8,423 bases of DNA, taken from assembly GCA_036498625.1 (NCBI GenBank), contig DASYFD010000398.1:1-8423 (forward strand). The letters run 5' to 3'. Shown in pieces: positions 1 through 6,178 of this stretch. Under the pieces are notes generated by a model. The model saw only the letters and a program-made list of their open reading frames with translations. It was not told where the DNA came from and did not search any database. This stretch comes from VAZQ01 sp036498625 (lineage in GTDB: Bacteria; Pseudomonadota; Alphaproteobacteria; Rhizobiales; Xanthobacteraceae). The position numbers and the translations under genes are program-made. Numbering within the stretch: position 1 is the stretch's first letter; every line of letters begins with the position of its first letter.

Positions 1-54
1 CGCGGAGGGGCCCCCTCATCCCGACCTTCTCCCAGCGCGCGGGGAGAAGGAGCG
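1..54. repeat. Palindromic intergenic repeat, copy A
   Basis: This copy matches bases 4245-4297 closely: the first 22 bases (starting CGCGGAGGGG) are identical and only a few differences follow. Its core is an inverted repeat with arms at 25-36 and 39-50 (CCTTCTCCCAGC / GCGGGGAGAAGG, one mismatch), so the RNA would fold into a tight hairpin. It begins 45 bases beyond the desaturase stop and has the same orientation relative to that gene as copy B has to the dehydrogenase. Repeats of this CCCCGC-GCGGGG kind are common between genes in Bradyrhizobium-like genomes (general knowledge). It could help stop or stabilise the transcript, but there is no T-run, so it is not a textbook terminator. It may extend beyond the left edge. 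Confidence 0.75.
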
Positions 55-98
55 CGCCGAATTCGCGGAGATGCTCGGGTTCCGATTGAGCCCGCCGC

Positions 99-1307
99 TT
101 ACGCTGCCGCCGCGGCGCCGCACAGGCGCGCGGCGATCGAGTCGAGCATGAGCTCGTAGGCACGCTCCACGATGGCGTCCATGGAGCGGGTGCGGGCGAA
201 CATGGTGGTGGCGCGCGCCAGGACTTCCTCGCGGGTCGGCAGATGCGGCAGCGACAGGCCGCCCAGCACGTCGGCGGCGCGGTGCTGCGCGGCGGAAAGC
301 CGCTCCAGGAGCGCGGTGAGGCTCGTTCCTTCGAGCGCGGTGCTGACCGCGGCCGCGATCCGGTCGGTATTGAAGCTCTCCGCCAGCTGCGCGGCGGCGC
401 GGCTGATCACCCGCGATCCGAGCCCGTGCTCGTTGCGCACCACCGCCTGCGGCGGCGTCTTGAGGTCCCAGACCAGCCCGGTCCAGGACATGAGCTTGAG
501 CACATAATAGGTGAGATCGATCTGCCACCACCTGAAGCCCTGGCGGACGCTGCTCTGATAGGCGTGATGGTTGTTGTGCCAGCCCTCGCCCATGGTGAAC
601 AGCGCGAGCCACCAGTTGTTGCGGGAATCGTCGCCGGTCACGTAGCGCTTGCTGCCATGCACATGCGCCAGCGAATTGATGCAGAAGGTGCCGTGATAGA
701 CCAGGACCGTGCTCCAGAAGAAGCCGACCACCAGCCCAGGCCAGCCCGCCACCAGATAGCAGAGCACCGCCAGCACCACCGCCGGCACCAGCTCGAAGCG
801 GTTGAGCCACATCAGCTCGGGGAACCTGGCGAAATCCGCGATCTTGTTGAGATCGAGCGAATCCTGCCGGCGCGCGAAGATCCAGCCCACATGGCTGTAC
901 AGGAAACCTTTTTGGCGCGGCGAATGCAGGTCGCGCTCGGTGTCGGAATGCAGATGATGATGGCGGTGCTGGGTGGCCCACCACAGCACGCTCTTCTGCG
1001 TGGTGCTCTGCGCCCCGACCGCGAGAACGAGCTGAAAGGCCCGGCTGGTGGCGAACGCCCGGTGCGAGAAGTAGCGGTGATAGCCGGCCCCGATGAAGAA
1101 GATGCGCAGCCAGTAGAGCGCTGCGCACAGCGCGACCGACTGCCACGTGATGCCGGTCCAGATGGCGGCGAAGCAGGCGAGATGCACCAGTATGAATGCA
1201 ATGGTCGACGGATAGACGATGTCGTCCCCGTCATCGCGCGCGCCCGGATCCTGGATTTGCGGGCACGGCTGGGGCTGCAAGCCGGTCTCGTCATCTGCGT
1301 CGTTCAT
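99..1307 (-). CDS. Membrane acyl-CoA / fatty acid desaturase (delta-9 type)
   Basis: The product (402 aa) is a membrane-bound di-iron fatty acid desaturase. It would insert a double bond into acyl chains, probably delta-9, using O2 and electrons from a redox partner. The three histidine boxes are clear: HRYFSH at residues 77-82, HRHHH at 114-118 and HNNHH at 244-248, plus the conserved NSLAH at 211-215. Hydrophobic pairs at about 33-72 and 172-208 fit the usual four-helix membrane core. The start MNDADD follows a GGGAA-like sequence at a rather long distance, so the ribosome site is weak. Residues 300-402 form a helical, Ala-rich tail beyond the catalytic core; many bacterial relatives end near 300-330 residues. 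The gene lies 56 bases after the TauE-like gene and is probably cotranscribed with it. The family is sure. Substrate, regiospecificity and electron donor cannot be read from the sequence. Confidence 0.93.
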   Translation of the reverse strand: MNDADDETGLQPQPCPQIQDPGARDDGDDIVYPSTIAFILVHLACFAAIWTGITWQSVALCAALYWLRIFFIGAGYHRYFSHRAFATSRAFQLVLAVGAQSTTQKSVLWWATQHRHHHLHSDTERDLHSPRQKGFLYSHVGWIFARRQDSLDLNKIADFARFPELMWLNRFELVPAVVLAVLCYLVAGWPGLVVGFFWSTVLVYHGTFCINSLAHVHGSKRYVTGDDSRNNWWLALFTMGEGWHNNHHAYQSSVRQGFRWWQIDLTYYVLKLMSWTGLVWDLKTPPQAVVRNEHGLGSRVISRAAAQLAESFNTDRIAAAVSTALEGTSLTALLERLSAAQHRAADVLGGLSLPHLPTREEVLARATTMFARTRSMDAIVERAYELMLDSIAARLCGAAAAA

Positions 1308-1352
1308 GGATCAATCGTTCCCAGATTCAGCGTATCGCTTGGTGTGTCGCTT

Positions 1353-1381
1353 AAGCGGGCACATCACTGCGGTGCCCGTTT
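1353..1381. other. Intercistronic inverted repeat at the end of the TauE-like gene
   Basis: Ten-base arms (AAGCGGGCAC at 1353-1362 and GTGCCCGTTT at 1372-1381) surround a 9-base loop, with a seven-base perfect GC core CGGGCAC/GTGCCCG. The structure spans the TGA stop of the TauE-like gene (1364-1366) and precedes the desaturase start by about 45 bases. No T-run follows on the minus strand. It is therefore more likely an RNA structure between cotranscribed genes, affecting stability or partial termination, than a full terminator. It could also be chance. Confidence 0.4.
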
Positions 1382-2200
1382 GGTATAGGCCGTCAGCACG
1401 GACGTCGGCGCGTTCCATTCGTCGACGGCGAGCTTGGTCGCCACCACGATGAGAGTGGTGGCCAGCACCAGCCGCAGCGCCTTTTCCGGCACCCGGATGG
1501 CGGAATAGCTGCCGATCACGATTCCAGGCAGCGAGCCCACCAGGAGCGAGCCCATGAGATGCCAGTCGACCGCGCCCGCCATCCAGTGCCCGGTGCCGGC
1601 CACCAGGGTCAGCGGCACCGCGTGGGCGATGTCGGAACCGATGATGCGCACCATCGGCAGCCGCGGATAGAGCAGCAGCAGGGCCGTCACCCCGATGGCG
1701 CCGGCGCCGACCGAGGAGATCGATACGGTCACGCCCAGAACCGCGCCGACCAGGACGGTGACGAGCGACGTGTTGCCGGAGCTGAGCCGGTCGAACCGCT
1801 GGCGATACCGGTTCATGATGGCGTTGCGGAAGATGAGCGACAGCGCGGTCAGGAACAGCGCGCCGCACAGCACCAGGTTGATCAGGCTGCGGGCGACCTC
1901 GCCGTTGAGGTTGAGCCGCCACAGCACCGCCAGTGTCAGAATGCTCGCCGGCAGGCTGCCGCAGGCCAACAGCGCCACCACCGGCCAGTGGATGCTGCGC
2001 GCCAATCCATGCACCAGGCTGCCGCCGGTCTTGGTGGCGGCGGCGTAGAGCAGGTCGGTGCCGACCGCGGTCGCCGGATGGATGCCGAACAGCAGGATCA
2101 GCAGCGGCGTCATCAGCGAGCCGCCGCCGACGCCCGTCATGCCGACCAGGAATCCGACGCCGAATCCCGAGATCGAATAAAGCGGATCAATGAAGTCCAT
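1364..2200 (-). CDS. Sulfite exporter TauE/SafE family membrane protein
   Basis: The product (278 aa) is a polytopic inner-membrane protein of the TauE/SafE (DUF81) family. Members are thought to export or import small anionic sulfur or carbon compounds such as sulfite, sulfoacetate or other organic acids. The N-terminal family motif is plain: G-x-GGG-S-L-x-TP-L-L at residues 23-34, followed by AVGTDLLYAAATKTGG at 45-60. The second half carries the related repeat, SSVGAGAIGV at 162-171 and GSDIAHAVPL at 188-197, as expected for this internally duplicated fold. About seven to eight hydrophobic segments are visible, and the length is typical. The start MDFIDP is chosen because the first helix begins directly after it; the upstream GAGAAA is only a weak ribosome site. 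It is the first gene of a likely two-gene unit with the desaturase. No sulfur or taurine catabolism gene is nearby, so the substrate is unknown. Confidence 0.92.
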   Translation of the reverse strand: MDFIDPLYSISGFGVGFLVGMTGVGGGSLMTPLLILLFGIHPATAVGTDLLYAAATKTGGSLVHGLARSIHWPVVALLACGSLPASILTLAVLWRLNLNGEVARSLINLVLCGALFLTALSLIFRNAIMNRYRQRFDRLSSGNTSLVTVLVGAVLGVTVSISSVGAGAIGVTALLLLYPRLPMVRIIGSDIAHAVPLTLVAGTGHWMAGAVDWHLMGSLLVGSLPGIVIGSYSAIRVPEKALRLVLATTLIVVATKLAVDEWNAPTSVLTAYTKRAPQ

Positions 2201-2254
2201 AGATCAGTTTCTCATTTCCGGTGCGCGGCGCCCACTCCGGCACTTATTGATTCC

Positions 2255-2283
2255 ATCATAAGGCATCGCGGTTCGCATGGCCA
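2255..2283 (-). promoter_or_regulatory. Candidate sigma-70 promoter for the TauE-like/desaturase unit
   Basis: On the minus strand, TGGCCA (2278-2283) and TATGAT (2255-2260) are separated by 17 bases. They match TTGACA and TATAAT at four and five of six positions. The implied 5' leader to the start at 2200 is about 45-50 bases. This is a pattern match only; a chance hit is possible. Confidence 0.3.
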
Positions 2284-2350
2284 TGATGACGCAAATGGCT
2301 TCATTCCACCGTTGGCCGCGCCTGCGAAAGATTCCTGCCTTTTCGTCAAA

Positions 2351-2386
2351 TTGCGGAGAATTTCCCTCCGCAAGCAAAAATTTTGC
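2351..2386. promoter_or_regulatory. Two adjacent palindromes, operator-like
   Basis: A perfect inverted repeat TTGCGGAG-N7-CTCCGCAA spans 2351-2373. It is followed immediately by the near-perfect palindrome GCAAAAATTTTGC at 2374-2386. Both end in TTGC/GCAA. They lie about 70-130 bases upstream of the candidate promoter of the TauE-like gene, on the upstream side expected for a regulator site. A TTGCG-(AT-rich)-CGCAA layout resembles sites of Lrp/AsnC-type regulators, but that is a weak inference. An RNA hairpin is the alternative. Confidence 0.4.
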
Positions 2387-2411
2387 ACGAGATGATGTCT
2401 TATTTTCGCGC

Positions 2412-2435
2412 GGGAATTTCGAATTCCCATATGGG
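2412..2435. promoter_or_regulatory. Overlapping perfect palindromes, operator-like
   Basis: GGGAATTTCGAATTCCC (2412-2428) is a 17-base perfect palindrome around a 3-base centre. It overlaps CCCATATGGG (2426-2435), a perfect 10-base palindrome. With the pair at 2351-2386 this gives four palindromes within about 85 bases of an otherwise non-coding, AT-leaning stretch. A role as regulator binding sites is inferred only from symmetry and position. Confidence 0.35.
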
Positions 2436-2636
2436 TTTGTTATTACATATTCACGCAGCGAATCGCGGTGGTTGCGGTGCCTTCCTTGCGCCCACGCGGG
2501 GGTTGCGCAAGGCCTCCCTCGTAACTCAAATGGAGGGCGCAAGGGCGATCCGCAAGCGCCGGCACCGGCTGTCACATGGATCGCAGCCGTCGGGCCGGGA
2601 CACACCCACATGAGGGCGCTGTCGACCATTTTCGCG

Positions 2637-3692
2637 TCACCGTCCGATCGCCTCCTGCGCCTTGCGAAACACCTCCGGCGGGTAGGCGGCAAATCGCACC
2701 AGCAGCTGCTCCACCTCCTCGGCGGAGGCCGGATCGATATCGAGCCCGACCTTCTCGGCCTCGGCGAGAAAATCCTTGTCCTTCATGGTGGCGACCAATC
2801 CGTCGCGCAGCGCCTTGAGGCGATCGGCGGGAATTCCGGGCGGTCCGGCGAGGGCGCGGCCGAGCAGCAGCTGCTTGAAATGCACGTCGAGCACCGCGCG
2901 ATCCATGTCGGTCTTGGCGTAGTCGAATACGCTTGGAACGTTGCCGTATTCGTTCGACTTCTTGGCGCCCATCTGGATCACCGGCTTTAGCTGGCCGCTC
3001 GTCACCTCGTCGAGGAAGCTCGCCTTGATGGTAGAGACGTAGAGTCCGCAGGTGCCGTTCACCTCGCCGCGATGCAGCGCCAGATTGACCTCGCGGGTGC
3101 CCGGATAGCCCGGGATGACGCGGATATTGGCGCCCAGCACGTTCTTGAGCACCATGGGATGCTGGAACGTGATGGCGGCGGTAGCGCCGCCGCCGAAGAT
3201 GGTCTCCTTGGTCATCATCTCGTCGAAGGTCTTGGCCGCGCCCGGTGTCTGCCACACGCCGCAAAAGGCGACGTCCTGCGACATGCTGCCAATCCAGCTG
3301 AACTTGGTAGCGTCGAACAGCGCCGATTTGTTGCCGAGCAAGGGCTCCATGGCGGCGGAGGCAGCGAACATGGCGAGCGTCAGGCCGTCATTGGGGGCTT
3401 TGGCGTAGAGGAAATTCGCGGCGAGAAGCGAGCCGGCGCCCTGCATGTTGGACGGCACCACGGCGGGATGGCCCGGGATGAACTTGCCGTAATAGCGCGC
3501 CAGCACCCGCACATAAGTGTCGTAGCCGCCGCCGGGCGGGAAGCCGATCAGGAGCGACAGGGTCTTGCCGGCGTAGAAATCGGACACCGAATCCGCCTTG
3601 GCGGTGCCGAGGGTGGCCAGTGCGCACGACAGCGCGGCGGCCAAAAAAGTAAAGCCGCGGCGGCGTCCCGCGATTTGCCGACTTGGGAACAT
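2637..3692 (-). CDS. TctC/Bug-type periplasmic substrate-binding protein (tripartite tricarboxylate transporter family)
   Basis: The product (351 aa from the chosen start) resembles the extracytoplasmic binding proteins of tripartite tricarboxylate transporters, which bind carboxylates or other small organic anions in the periplasm. The N-terminus has an RRRGF basic stretch, a hydrophobic core at about residues 14-29 and likely cleavage near AKA-D (about 33). The family signature follows: IGFPPGGGYDTYVR (49-62), then KFIPGHPAVVPSNMQGAGSL (70-89), which aligns with the usual G-x-P-GGG-x-D-x-x-AR region and the N-x-x-G-A-G segment. Later landmarks are GYPGTREV (195-202) and the LAGPPGIPADR stretch (281-291) followed by the usual C-terminal helices. 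An ATG 60 bases upstream (3752) would extend the protein but has no ribosome site and would bury the signal peptide. The ATG at 3692 has AGGGA nine bases upstream. No TctA or TctB membrane gene is in the window, so it is an orphan here. Ligand unknown. Confidence 0.85.
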   Translation of the reverse strand: MFPSRQIAGRRRGFTFLAAALSCALATLGTAKADSVSDFYAGKTLSLLIGFPPGGGYDTYVRVLARYYGKFIPGHPAVVPSNMQGAGSLLAANFLYAKAPNDGLTLAMFAASAAMEPLLGNKSALFDATKFSWIGSMSQDVAFCGVWQTPGAAKTFDEMMTKETIFGGGATAAITFQHPMVLKNVLGANIRVIPGYPGTREVNLALHRGEVNGTCGLYVSTIKASFLDEVTSGQLKPVIQMGAKKSNEYGNVPSVFDYAKTDMDRAVLDVHFKQLLLGRALAGPPGIPADRLKALRDGLVATMKDKDFLAEAEKVGLDIDPASAEEVEQLLVRFAAYPPEVFRKAQEAIGR

Positions 3693-4151
3693 TGCATCCA
3701 GTCCCTGTTTTCCCGTCCTCAGCCGATCCGGCTGCGCGCAGTCTAATACCATTGGGGCGCCAGGTTGAGGGGCCGATTGACGGCCGCTGCGACTCTGTCA
3801 CGCGGGGCACCGAGCCGGAAGGTTGGGAGCGGCGACGCCAGGACGGCATCCCTGCGACCGGCGGTTCTCTCCCCCGGCTGCTCGGCCACGAGCAGATCCC
3901 GGAGACGCTGGGTCGCGGACGCCGTCAGGGGCAGTGGCGTCGCCGCGCCGCAGATCAGACAGGCAGATTACAGCGGCCGATATCCGGCAATCCCTTGAGC
4001 CAAGTCGGGTGAATGCCGGAGCCGAAGGCGATTTCGCCAGGCGTGTGGCCGAGCTACAACAAATCATCCGGGCAAACGTGCATTCGGATACCACTGAATT
4101 TTATTTGTAAGATGTCTTCGGAAAATGGCGGCCGTGATCGGGATCGGCGCG

Positions 4152-4297
4152 GCGCTCCTCGCCCCGCGTGCGGGGAGAGGGCGACACGGCATGGAGGGAA
4201 CACGATCTCGGCTCGGTGAGGGGGCGTTTCCGCAAGCTCAGACTCGCGGAGGGGCCCCCTCATCCCACCTTCTCCCCGCACGCGGGGAGAAGGAGCG
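4152..4297. repeat. Composite inverted palindromic repeat (includes copy B)
   Basis: Two units face each other. The right unit (4245-4297) is nearly identical to bases 1-54. The left unit runs in the opposite orientation and begins with GCTCCTCGCCCCGCGTGCGGGG. The inner ends are related by inversion: GGTGAGGGGGCGTTTCCGCAAG on the left pairs imperfectly with CTCGCGGAGGGGCCCCCTCATC on the right across a short spacer, so the whole block could fold into a long structure with a hairpin at each end. Short open frames predicted through this DNA on either strand are repeat translations, not genes. The repeat kind is common in Bradyrhizobium-like genomes (general knowledge). It lies 23 bases after the dehydrogenase stop. 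Confidence 0.7.
4268..4293 (-). terminator. Strong hairpin downstream of the PQQ dehydrogenase, possible terminator
   Basis: CCTTCTCCCCGC (4268-4279) and GCGGGGAGAAGG (4282-4293) are perfect 12-base inverted arms separated by two bases. The hairpin begins 26 bases after the dehydrogenase stop in the direction of transcription. No T-run follows, so intrinsic termination is uncertain; transcript end protection is equally possible. It is part of the repeat unit, and the corresponding arms at 25-50 lie at a similar place after the desaturase. Confidence 0.35.
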
Positions 4298-4319
4298 AGA
4301 AGCGGTGCGTCCCTGACCC

Positions 4320-6044
4320 CTACAGCGCGAACACGAACAGCATGGTTTGGTTGCGCTGCTCCTTGAGCTCGGGGGTGAAGGTCAGCGCCCGCAGCGAGAT
4401 GCGGCTGAGGCCCGACAGGATGGCGACGTATTGCTTGCCGCCGACCTCAAACGTCATCGGCGGCGCCATGAAGCCGTTGCCGACATTGATCTTCCAGACC
4501 TGCTCCAGGGTGGCATCGTCATAGGCCGCGAATGTGCCATCGCTGTAGGCGGTGAACACCAGCCCGCCGGCTGTCGAGAGCGCGCCGCTGTTGTTGGGGT
4601 AGGGGATGTGGATGCGCTTCTTGACCTCGCCGGTGAGCGGATCGGCGGCGATCAGGTCGCTTTCGTTGCGCTCGATGTGCCGGAAGGTCGCGCCCTTCCA
4701 GTCGCCCGCCTTGCTCGACAGGCTCGGATCGAGCGTCACCTCGTTGCAGGACGTGATGGCCGGGATGTACATCAGCTTGGTCTTGGGGCTGTAGGAGGAC
4801 GGCCAGAAATTGTTGCCGCCCGACATCGCCGGGCACAGTTTCTTGGTACGGTCCGTGAGCGTCTGGTTCTGCACCCCGGAATAGACCTGCAGATCCTTGG
4901 TGGGATCATAGTCCACCGGCTTGCCGGTCTTCTGGTCGATCCCCTTGGTCCAGGTGATCTTCTCCACATAGGGCTTGGCCAGCACCGGTTGGCCGTTGTT
5001 GCGCTCGAACGTGTAGAGAAAGCCGTTGCGGGCCGAATGGGTCACCAAGGTGTGCTTCTGCCCGTTGATGTCGCCATCGATCAGGATGTGAGTGCCTTCC
5101 TCGTCATAGTCCCACATGTCGCCCGGCAGATACTGGAAGTACCAGTTCATGTTGCCGCTGTCGGGATCCCAGGAGATCATGCTGTCGGTGTAGAGATTGT
5201 CGCCCGGCCGGTAGGTCGGATCGAACATCGGCACCGGATTGCCGGTGCCCCAGATCACCTGGTTTGAGGCCACATCGTAGCTGCCGGTCACCCACATGGC
5301 GCCGCCGCCGGTCTGCCAGGCGTTGTGATTGTCCTTCCAGGTCTCGCTGCCGGGCTCGCCCGGCGCCGGCACCACGTATTTGCGCCAGGCGAGCTTGCCG
5401 GTCCTGGCGTCGAGCCCGGCGATGAAATCGCGCACCCCGCGGTCGCCGCCGGCGGCGCCGACCACGATCTTGTCCTTCACGGCGAGCGGGGCGGCGGTGA
5501 TCTGCAGATCGACCTGCTTGTCGTCGATATTGGTCTCCCACTCGACCTTGCCGGTCTCCTTGTTGGTGGCGATGACGCGGGCCGGGTAGCTCGCGACCGA
5601 GATCACCAGATTGCCCCAAAGCGCGGCGCCGCGGTTGGAGAGCGGGAACTTCTCCTGCTTGGGATCCATGCGCCAGACGATCCGTCCGGTCTCGCCCGAG
5701 CGCACGTCGATCTTGTAGACGATGCCCCACAGGTCGACCAGATACATGAACCCGTCCTCGACCAGCGGGGTCGCCTGCAAATTCTCCCCGATGGCGGTGC
5801 CGCCGATCGCCACCGCATAGGCGAGCTTGAGGTTCTTGATGTTGCCCTTGTTGATCTTGTCGAGCGGCGAGAAGCGCTGCGCATCGTAGGTGCGATGGTT
5901 CATCAGCCAGTTCTGCGGCTCCTTGTCGGCATTGGCGAGCCGCTCCGGCGTCACCTCGGCGGCAAGCGCCGGCGCGGCCAGCAGGACGGAGGCCAGCAGG
6001 GCGTGGCGCAGGCCGGAATGCTTGGTGGACGAGCACAGGGTCAT
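4320..6044 (-). CDS. PQQ-dependent alcohol dehydrogenase, methanol/ethanol family, lanthanide-type active site
   Basis: The product (574 aa) is a periplasmic quinoprotein that oxidises an alcohol and passes electrons through PQQ, usually to a cytochrome c. The start at 6044 has GGAGG five bases upstream and gives a clean signal peptide (hydrophobic residues 15-28, cleavage near 28-29); an ATG at 6086 overlaps the likely promoter. Eight-blade propeller repeats run to the end, and no C-terminal haem domain (CxxCH) is present. Aligned by eye to methanol dehydrogenase, the Trp under PQQ is W251, the metal-binding Asn is N269 in GTGNP, the catalytic base is D312 and the Arg is R339. D314 follows in WDYD, the extra Asp typical of lanthanide enzymes (XoxF, PedH), where calcium enzymes have Ala or Ser. 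The usual metal-binding Glu is D201 (GGDRGVR), and the vicinal Cys-Cys is absent. C404 and C433 keep the spacing of the other known disulfide. No PQQ synthesis or cytochrome gene is nearby. Confidence 0.93.
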   Translation of the reverse strand: MTLCSSTKHSGLRHALLASVLLAAPALAAEVTPERLANADKEPQNWLMNHRTYDAQRFSPLDKINKGNIKNLKLAYAVAIGGTAIGENLQATPLVEDGFMYLVDLWGIVYKIDVRSGETGRIVWRMDPKQEKFPLSNRGAALWGNLVISVASYPARVIATNKETGKVEWETNIDDKQVDLQITAAPLAVKDKIVVGAAGGDRGVRDFIAGLDARTGKLAWRKYVVPAPGEPGSETWKDNHNAWQTGGGAMWVTGSYDVASNQVIWGTGNPVPMFDPTYRPGDNLYTDSMISWDPDSGNMNWYFQYLPGDMWDYDEEGTHILIDGDINGQKHTLVTHSARNGFLYTFERNNGQPVLAKPYVEKITWTKGIDQKTGKPVDYDPTKDLQVYSGVQNQTLTDRTKKLCPAMSGGNNFWPSSYSPKTKLMYIPAITSCNEVTLDPSLSSKAGDWKGATFRHIERNESDLIAADPLTGEVKKRIHIPYPNNSGALSTAGGLVFTAYSDGTFAAYDDATLEQVWKINVGNGFMAPPMTFEVGGKQYVAILSGLSRISLRALTFTPELKEQRNQTMLFVFAL

Positions 6045-6049
6045 GGCTT

Positions 6050-6054
6050 CCTCC
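6050..6054 (-). promoter_or_regulatory. Ribosome binding site deciding the dehydrogenase start
   Basis: GGAGG on the minus strand, five bases before ATG at 6044, is the best ribosome site in the window. It fixes the start 14 codons inside the longest frame and places the signal peptide at the very N-terminus. Confidence 0.8.
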
Positions 6055-6084
6055 GCGTTGGTTTTTTGGATTGGTATTCGCGGC

Positions 6085-6114
6085 ATTCTATCACCGCCGC
6101 CCGGGCCGTGTCGC
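6085..6114 (-). promoter_or_regulatory. Candidate sigma-70 promoter for the PQQ dehydrogenase
   Basis: On the minus strand, GCGACA (6109-6114) and TAGAAT (6085-6090) are separated by 18 bases and match the consensus hexamers at four and five of six positions. This would give a leader of about 30-40 bases before the start at 6044. It lies between the large hairpin repeat at 6179-6287 and the gene. It is a pattern match and could be chance. Confidence 0.35.
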
Positions 6115-6178
6115 GTGCCTGTCTATTGAGGTGAGTCCGTGGTTCTCATCCCGAGAGCCCGTGAAAGAAGAGGTGAGG

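Larger units (their letters stand above)
2201..2636. other. 436-base intergenic region with promoter and palindromes
   Basis: This gap lies between the binding-protein stop and the TauE-like start, both on the minus strand. Reading frames exist across it, but none shows recognisable protein character or a ribosome site. The central part (about 2340-2460) is noticeably more AT-rich than its surroundings and holds four palindromes, described separately, and a candidate promoter for the TauE-like gene. No clear terminator was found after the binding-protein gene. Confidence 0.6.
3693..4319. other. 627-base intergenic region with repeats and possible gene remnant
   Basis: This gap lies between the dehydrogenase stop and the binding-protein start, both on the minus strand. 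The part from about 4150 to 4297 is a composite palindromic repeat described separately. The part at 3770-4110 contains short open frames on both strands but none with a ribosome site or recognisable domain. A short minus-strand stretch at about 3960-4055, ending at a TGA and bounded upstream by a TAG, has protein-like composition and host-like third bases, so it may be a decayed fragment. No convincing promoter for the binding-protein gene was found. Confidence 0.5.

Noticed and set aside
16..1388. Long open frames on both strands overlapping the desaturase (minus 16-1146, plus 243-1388)
   Set aside because: They are shadows of a high-GC gene: composition is Arg/Ala/Gly-rich without motifs, while the third frame carries all three histidine boxes of a desaturase.
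2204..2692. Minus-strand frame of 162 codons in the gap before the TauE-like gene
   Set aside because: It starts inside the binding-protein gene, crosses the palindrome cluster and ends within a few bases of the TauE-like start. It has low-complexity Arg-rich beginnings and no recognisable domain.
4054..4316. Short open frames on both strands at 4054-4316
   Set aside because: They are translations of the CCCCGC/GCGGGG palindromic repeat, a known source of false gene calls.
4347..6134. Plus-strand open frames (4347-5267, 5325-6134) antisense to the PQQ dehydrogenase
   Set aside because: They have no ribosome sites, and their sequences mirror the dehydrogenase codons. The minus-strand frame has the family motifs, a signal peptide and a strong ribosome site.
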